In this document: in pieces, positions 57,990-64,000 of the stretch
Numbering within the stretch: position 1 is the stretch's first letter
How the letters are laid out: each line of letters starts with the position of its first letter
Source: Pelobates cultripes
Taxonomy: Eukaryota; Chordata; Amphibia; Anura; Pelobatidae
Assembly: GCA_933207985.1 (NCBI GenBank)
Contig: OW240916.1
Location: 292,873,310 to 292,937,309, forward strand
DNA length: 64,000 bases
Reading direction: 5' to 3'
Program-made: the position numbers and the translations under genes
The notes under the pieces: model-generated
The model's input: the letters and a program-made list of their open reading frames with translations, nothing else
Told to the model about the DNA's origin: nothing
Databases searched by the model: none

Positions 57990-58740
57990 CCTTGCAGCAT
58001 TAACCCCTGCACTGCCACACCACACTCACCCTGCTATAGTTAACATAATGTGTGCCTCCAGCTAAAATCCAGTATTAACCCTTAAACTCCCAGCTCTCCA
58101 TGGATGCATCAGCCCTTGCAAAACCAGGAATGTGCTGTATCCTCCCCCCAGTTAACACCCCCCCTAGCATTAACCCCAAAGGCCCAGCTCTTCTTGAAAC
58201 ATTAACCCCTTACAATCACAAGCCTGATCAGGATGGTCTCAGTCAGCCAACCAGCATTAAAATTCCTCAGTCTCTCAGCATTCCCTGTGATGTTAACCAT
58301 TTCACTGCCAGGCACTTATCAGGTCCTCCCAGCTAAACCCCTGGTATTAACCCATTCAGCCCCCATCTCAGTGTTATCAGTCAGGCATATAGTCTTTGTT
58401 AGCCCAGCATTAACCCATCACACCCCACTTATCCCAGCATCATTAACACCCCCTCCCCTGCCCTGCTAGGAAAACACTGTGTAATCCCAGCTCACAATGC
58501 AGCATTAAATGCCATGCACTGCAATCAGTACTGTGCAGTGTCCTCCCAGCTCCTAGTGCCCATTAACCCTATGCATTCAGGACTTCCCCTCTTCTGTATT
58601 AACCCCTGAATCTCCCATTCCTTCACACAGCTGTATCCTGCTATTTGACACCACAGCAATAAACCATGTCCCCCCCCTCCCCTATATAAAGTATACAATA
58701 GTTTACCTTTTACAGATTAACCCCTACATGGCCTGCTCTC
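57990..58740. repeat. Diverged array of ATTAACCC modules
   Basis: CATTAACCC or close variants occur at about 57996, 58073, 58169, 58203, 58347, 58411, 58562, 58599 and 58717, with looser copies (CATTAACAC, CATTAAATG, GTTAACC) between. Several are preceded by TCCTCCCAGCT and a CAGC just before ATTAA. The spacing is irregular, mostly 30-65 bp. Confidence 0.6.
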
Positions 58741-59535
58741 AGAGTTCCAGCTCTATCCTGTGTAATCCTGTGCAACTTGTCCCCCAGCACAGTCTATGAC
58801 TCCAGTGCTGGGCGATGCTAAGAGAGATTTGCTGAAATCCCATCCTACCTTGTTTTGTTCAGGAACTACAGAACATGCCCCTCTGAATTTTGCACCACCA
58901 AGCACCACCCCCTCACGCCCTCTGTCAAACCCCCTCACTGTGAATTTTTAAACTTTCTGTTGTTGTTGTCCTCATACTGAGCTGAACATCCCTGGCCTAG
59001 CCTGTCTGCACTGGGATATTGCAGAGTATTGTCCTAATATGAATGAACTCCTTCTAACATGTCCTGCCACCTCTCCAGTGTACTTTAACCCCTCCAAAGC
59101 CAGGGTTTATAGTCCGTGCATTATCCTATTTGGAGAATAACTAATATCCAACAAGCTGCTTTATACAGTTACACTTGTTTTCATAGGGTTCAGTAATTAA
59201 CTGCTGAGCTCCTAGTTCCTACAATCTGTAACAGTTATGGCTTTTTTTCACACTAAATGATGTTAACTATCAATCCCAAGGAGCTCAGCATGGTGGGGAG
59301 CATAGCGCACAAACATATTTCTCTGCATAATGGGGAACATAGTCCACAAACATCTGGCCATGGCAAAGCTCTGGTTATTGGTTGGACTATAAAATACACT
59401 GTGCTTTCAGGAAGCATTAACCATGAGCCCATAAAACAAAGAGTGGATACAACTTCCTTATGATCTGAATTTAGATGGCAAATAAATCTGTAGGATCTGA
59501 TTCATCAGCAGAGTGTGTGCCCTTAGAACATACTT
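58741..59535. other. No gene recognised
   Basis: Unique-looking sequence between the ATTAACCC array and the large minisatellite. Confidence 0.5.
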
Positions 59536-61670
59536 ATATGCTAGATAACATGGTGTGCGCCCTGACAACATGCTCACTGCTAGATAACATAGTGTGCGCC
59601 CTGACAACATGCTCACTGCTAGATAACAGTGTACGACCTGACAACATGCGCACTGCTAGATAACATGGTGTGCGCCCTGACAACATGCTTACTGCTAGAT
59701 AACATAGTGTGCGCCCTGACAACATGCTCACTGCTAGATAACAGTGTGCGACCTGACAACATGCGCACTGTTAGATAACATGGTGTGCGGCCTGACAACA
59801 TGCTCACTGCTAGATAACATAGTGTGCGACCTGACAACGTGCTCACTGCTAGATAACAGTGTGCGACCGGACAACATGCGCACTGCTAGATAACAGTGTG
59901 CAGCCTTACAACATGCGCACTGCTAGATAACATAGTGTGCGGCCTGACAACATGCTCACTGCTAGATAACAGTGTGCGACCGGACAACATGCGCACTGCT
60001 AGATAACAGTGTGCAGCCTTACAACATGCGCACTGCTAGATAACATGGTGTGCGGCCTGACAACAAGCACACTGCTAGATAACATAGTGTGCGCCCTGAC
60101 AACATACGCACTGCTAGATAACATAGTGTGCGGCCTGACAACATGCTCAATGCTAGATAACAGTGTGCGACCTGACAACATGATCACTGCTAGATAACAG
60201 TGTGCGACCTGACAACATGCGCACTGCTAGATAACAGTGTCCAGCCTTACAACATGTGCACTGCTAGATAACATGGTGTGCGGCCTGACAACAAGCGCAC
60301 TGCTAGATAACATAGTGTGCGCCCTGACAACATGCTCACTGCTAGATAACATAGTGTGCACCCTGACAACATGCTCACTGCTAGATAACATAGTGTGCAC
60401 CCTGACAACATGCTCACTGCTAGGTAACATAGTGTGCGGCCTGACAACATGCGCACTGCTAGATAACATAGTGTGCGACCTGACAACATGCGCACTGCTA
60501 GATAACAGTGTGCAGCCTTACAACATGCGCACTGCTAGATAACATGGTGTGTGGCCTGACAACATGCTCACTGCTAGATAACATAATGTGCACCCTGACA
60601 ACATGCTCACTGCTAGGTAACATAGTGTGCGGCCTGACAACATGCACACTGCTAGATAACATAGTGTGCGGCCTGACAACATGCGCACTGCTAGATAACA
60701 GTGTGCGGCCTGACAACATGCTCATTGCTAGATAACATAGTGTGTGACCTGACAACATGCTCACTGCTAGATAACTTAGTGTGTGACATAACATGCGCAC
60801 TGCTAGATAACATAGTGTGCAACCTGACAACATGCACACTGCTAGATAACATAGTGTGCAACCTGACAACATGCACACTGCTAGATAACATAGTGTGCGG
60901 CCTGACAACATGCGCACTGCTAGATAACAGTGTGCGGCCTGACAACATGCTCATTGCTAGATAACATAGTGTGTGACCTGACAACATGCTCACTGCTAGA
61001 TAACTTAGTGTGTGACATAACATGCGCACTGCTAGATAACATAGTGTGCAACCTGACAACATGCACACTGCTAGATAACATAGTGTGCAACCTGACAACA
61101 TGCACACTGCTAGATAACATAGTGTGTGACCTGACAACATGCGCACTGCTAGATAACATAGTGTGCGACCTGACAACATGCGCACTGCTAGATAACATAG
61201 TGTGCGACCTGACAACATGCTCACTGCTAGATAACAGTGTGTGGTCTGATAACATGCTCACTGCTGGATAAAATAGTGTGCGACCTGACAACATGCGCAC
61301 TGCTAGATAACAGTGTGCGCACTGCTAGATAACATAGTGTGCGACCTGATAACATGCTCACTGCTAGATAACAGTGTGTGGCCTGATAACATGCTCACTG
61401 CTGAATAAAATAGTGTGTGGCCTGACAACACGCTCACTGCTAGATAACATAGTGAGCGGCCTGACAACATGCTCACTGCTAGATAACAGTGTGTGGCCTG
61501 ATAACATGCTCACTGCTGGATAACATAGTGTGCGGCCTGACAACATGCTCACTGCTAGATAGCAGGATGCTAGATTGTGCATCCTTACAACATAATTTTC
61601 ACTGTGTCACAGTTGTGCACACTTATATAACACTCACCGCTATGTAGCAAGGTATGCGGCCTTGTAACAT
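59536..61670. repeat. 36/39-bp minisatellite with higher-order structure
   Basis: About 50 units of CTGCTAGATAACATAGTGTG followed by CGGCCTGACAACATGCTCA. Two length classes occur: 39 bp (AACATAGTGTG) and 36 bp (AACAGTGTG), plus a few shorter ones. Blocks of six units repeat at a 229-bp shift (from 60701 and 60930). The edges (to 59536 and beyond 61570) are degenerate units. Since 36 and 39 are multiples of 3, open frames appear on both strands. Confidence 0.97.
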
Positions 61671-64000
61671 ACTACTTTAGCCTGAAAATAAACATTTTTA
61701 TACTTCTATACAACAACAAAAATCGCCAACAGATTAGTAAATAATCCTGTTAGAATGCCCAGGGAATTGTTGGGCCATCTTTGGGCCTCTTTTCAACCCA
61801 CTGGCTTCCAACACACACATGCTCCCAGACACATAAATATCACAGATACCTCATGGATATACACAGATATACACTCAAAGCATAGGCGAAACTACTGTTG
61901 GTGCATCAGCTGCAGCTGCACCGGCGCCCAATCGCCCAATGGACCCCTTGAGCGATCTGCAAAACTGTTGGTATCCGTTCAGCGATGCAGCCCTTTAACA
62001 GCGCAACCAGGTCCCTGTAATGACGGCAGCACTGAGAGGAAGTGACAACTGGTCACTTCCTTCCAGCTATCACAGAACGCAGCACGGGAGTGGCAGAAAG
62101 GAGCAGAGTGGGAGAATCTCTGACGCCCAATAACCTCAGCCAGCCGACTGTGCCACGGCAAGGGTGCATAATTTATTATTACACTATGGAATATTGCTAT
62201 TTAATATAACTTGTGTACTGCATCAATAATTTGACCCTTGGGTAGAGGACAAATGGCAGAGAGAAATTGCTCTTTTGATCAAAAGGGGTGTGAAAAGGAT
62301 TTCCCTCTATCAAAGGTCCTGCAAGGTGAGACATTTTACACTTGAGCCCCTGTATGTCTAGTTTCAATGTAAACTAACTGACTTTGACTATATGGCCTGA
62401 AACTCTCAATTGCTAGTTCAATCCTTTGATATGGTAATGGTATTAGTTTCATGAAGACCCATGTGTTCCAGTATCATATTCAAGAGAAACATTTAATACT
62501 TACCCATAGCTTAATAATTAAGCCTCATTTTATTATATTTGAAATGGGACAAGTCCAATCTTTTAATTAAGCCTAAACATGAGTTGCACAACTTAAACCG
62601 TGTGACATGAATTGTGATGTCCCTCCTATTGGATCGCGGGTGGGGCATGCGACGTGTCTATGGGATGGGAAAATAATAACAAATTCGTAGATGCAATTAT
62701 TTTTTCTGTAGCAGGTACATAAGACAAGATAGAGCCAAATGTGTCCATTTGGATTGACGTTGGTCTAGAACAAAGGAGGTGGTCACTTATTATTTCTATA
62801 GGTACGCCTAGACTCCACCCCTGGGCAAGACTCAATAATCCACAGGGTATATATCCAATTATTTGGAGGGGTGTGGGTGTACTTGCTTGGGGCCAGAATC
62901 TAATTCTAAGTGAGTCACCATCTTTCCTAGCAGAGACCCCCTGCAGCAGGACTATTCACTTTGAAGAGCTGAGTAAGTGATTAGGACTTCTGTTACTTTA
63001 TCCCTTTTGTTTTTATCTGTTGTTGGTGTAAATAATTTATTATCTATATTTTTGTATGCACTGTGACAATTTTTTGCTCATAATAAACATTCATTTATTA
63101 AGTTCTGCTTTTGTCTGGTAAAGAATCACGTTACCTGAAGAGACTAATTCGTATTTTGCAATTACATAGATATTGTGCTAAGCAATATTTGGTGTTTTAT
63201 TATTATTGATATACCTGGGGAACCAAGGCACCCCATTTATAAATTGCCTTGGTGGTGGCAGCGTTAAAACAAAGACAAAGATGGCAGCAGCACGGGATGA
63301 GAATTTCACATAAGGATATTTGCATTCCTCTTCTCCATATAACCATGTAAGCGAACATGTCACCTTGGGAGTGTTTACAAAAAAATAAAAGTGACAGTGC
63401 AGCTTTAGCCATCTAGTACAAGACGGAAATTTCATCTGGCCCTTAAATTCATCTATTCTATCTAGAGGACGGACATTTGAGAAAGTTCCCATCAGGCCGT
63501 GAATACTTAATTCTTTTTTTTTTTTTTATTCTCGAAGTACATTATTCTACTAGTAACATGTCCAACAAACATCCACCTAATGTCATTAGAGTTCCTTGTG
63601 GCCAGTCTTATGACCTCCAAAGGAAAAAGCCAGTCAGTGGTTCTATTGTGGAACTCAGGGCTTCCAGTGAGCCATCTACAGCAAGAGACAGCTTTGTGAA
63701 CAAAACGCCATAGATCGGCCGTAGAAAATGTATAGAGAAACTTTGTGCCTTTCAACTATTCCGAGTTTGGCAGGATTGCATTTGGTCTAAATTTATTAGG
63801 ATTTTATTAGGTTTTTTGCTCAGGTCCTAGTTAGTTTTACAAGCAAGTATTCCTTCACTTGTGCCATTACAGAGAGAAATAAACTGCCAAAAAGGTAGTC
63901 CACATCTGAAATACTGGCAAGTTCCTTCTGCATGAGAATTATATCAACCTGAGGCAATCAATTTAGCCTTTCTGGGCCTCGTCAGTGAGGTACAGCTGAT
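61671..64000. other. No gene recognised
   Basis: The segment 61870-62160 (GCAGCTGCACCGGCGCCCAAT..) is GC-richer and looks repeat-derived. The segment 62600-63180 has GGGTATATATCC and, 260 bp later, CATAATAAACATTC, like an LTR promoter and poly(A) signal, but paired ends were not found. The rest is AT-rich. Confidence 0.35.

Noticed and set aside
57706..57990. 94-codon minus-strand ORF in the promoter-like region
   Set aside because: It overlaps the CCAAT and GC boxes, and its composition follows the local GC-rich sequence; no family features.
59536..61582. Many overlapping ORFs of 60-177 codons on both strands
   Set aside because: They follow from repeat units that are multiples of three bases; no start context, no family, and both strands are equally open.
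59536..61670. CRISPR array
   Set aside because: Units are tandem without unique spacers, and the genome is a vertebrate; this is a minisatellite.
62600..63180. Solo LTR of a retrovirus-like element
   Set aside because: TATA-like and AATAAA motifs are present, but no inverted TG..CA ends, target-site duplication or second LTR could be shown.

Overview
The window looks like vertebrate, most likely anuran (frog), genomic DNA. The evidence is one vertebrate gene split by long introns, and a dense load of amphibian-style repeats: TTAA-flanked MITEs starting TTAAAGG (T2/Kolobok-like), a Penelope-like element with a GIY-YIG domain, a Tc1/mariner copy, L1-type and L2/CR1-type LINEs, hAT-like inverted-repeat elements, GT-rich minisatellites and an N gap. 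The species cannot be fixed from the sequence alone.

The one cellular gene I can support is ATOSB (atos homolog B, formerly FAM214B), on the minus strand. Seven coding exons were worked out from homology and splice signals: 40096-38918 (in an exon starting at 40250), 25211-25159, 24178-24079, 22703-22545, 22027-21959, 21276-21059 and 20464-20311. They join in frame to 1932 nt, which is 643 residues plus a stop. At least one 5' non-coding exon must lie above 40250. A minus-strand promoter-like block (two CCAAT boxes and a GC box) at about 57.87-57.93 kb is a candidate start, giving a locus of about 37 kb. The 3' UTR is probably within 20310 to about 17.7 or 16.1 kb.

Layout by region. 1-2.1 kb: MITEs. 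2.15-9.55 kb: a GT-rich array, then a 5.9-kb Penelope-like insertion (minus strand, 5'-truncated ORF, few disabling changes) with a mariner element in its tail, the whole insertion flanked by direct repeats of about 450-520 bp. 10.55-12.85 kb: a decayed L1. 13.58-14.75 kb: an L2/CR1 3' end carrying a perfect 88-bp palindrome. 15-20.3 kb: ATOSB 3' UTR and downstream. 20.3-40.25 kb: ATOSB coding exons and introns full of TTAA MITEs. 40.25-57.8 kb: the presumed 5' intron, with a hAT-like element containing a GT minisatellite and a 715-bp gap, and an L1 insertion with a 12-bp target-site duplication. 58.0-58.7 kb: a diverged array of ATTAACCC modules. 59.5-61.6 kb: a 36/39-bp minisatellite with higher-order structure. 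61.6-64 kb: no gene recognised.

The most unusual signal is a MITE family with four copies here (23.1, 27.1, 35.4 and 52.2 kb). It is built as a chain of about seven consecutive hairpins, and one stem keeps pairing through compensatory changes between copies. Three of the copies sit inside other TTAA elements, and the window itself carries matching unoccupied relatives for two of those sites.
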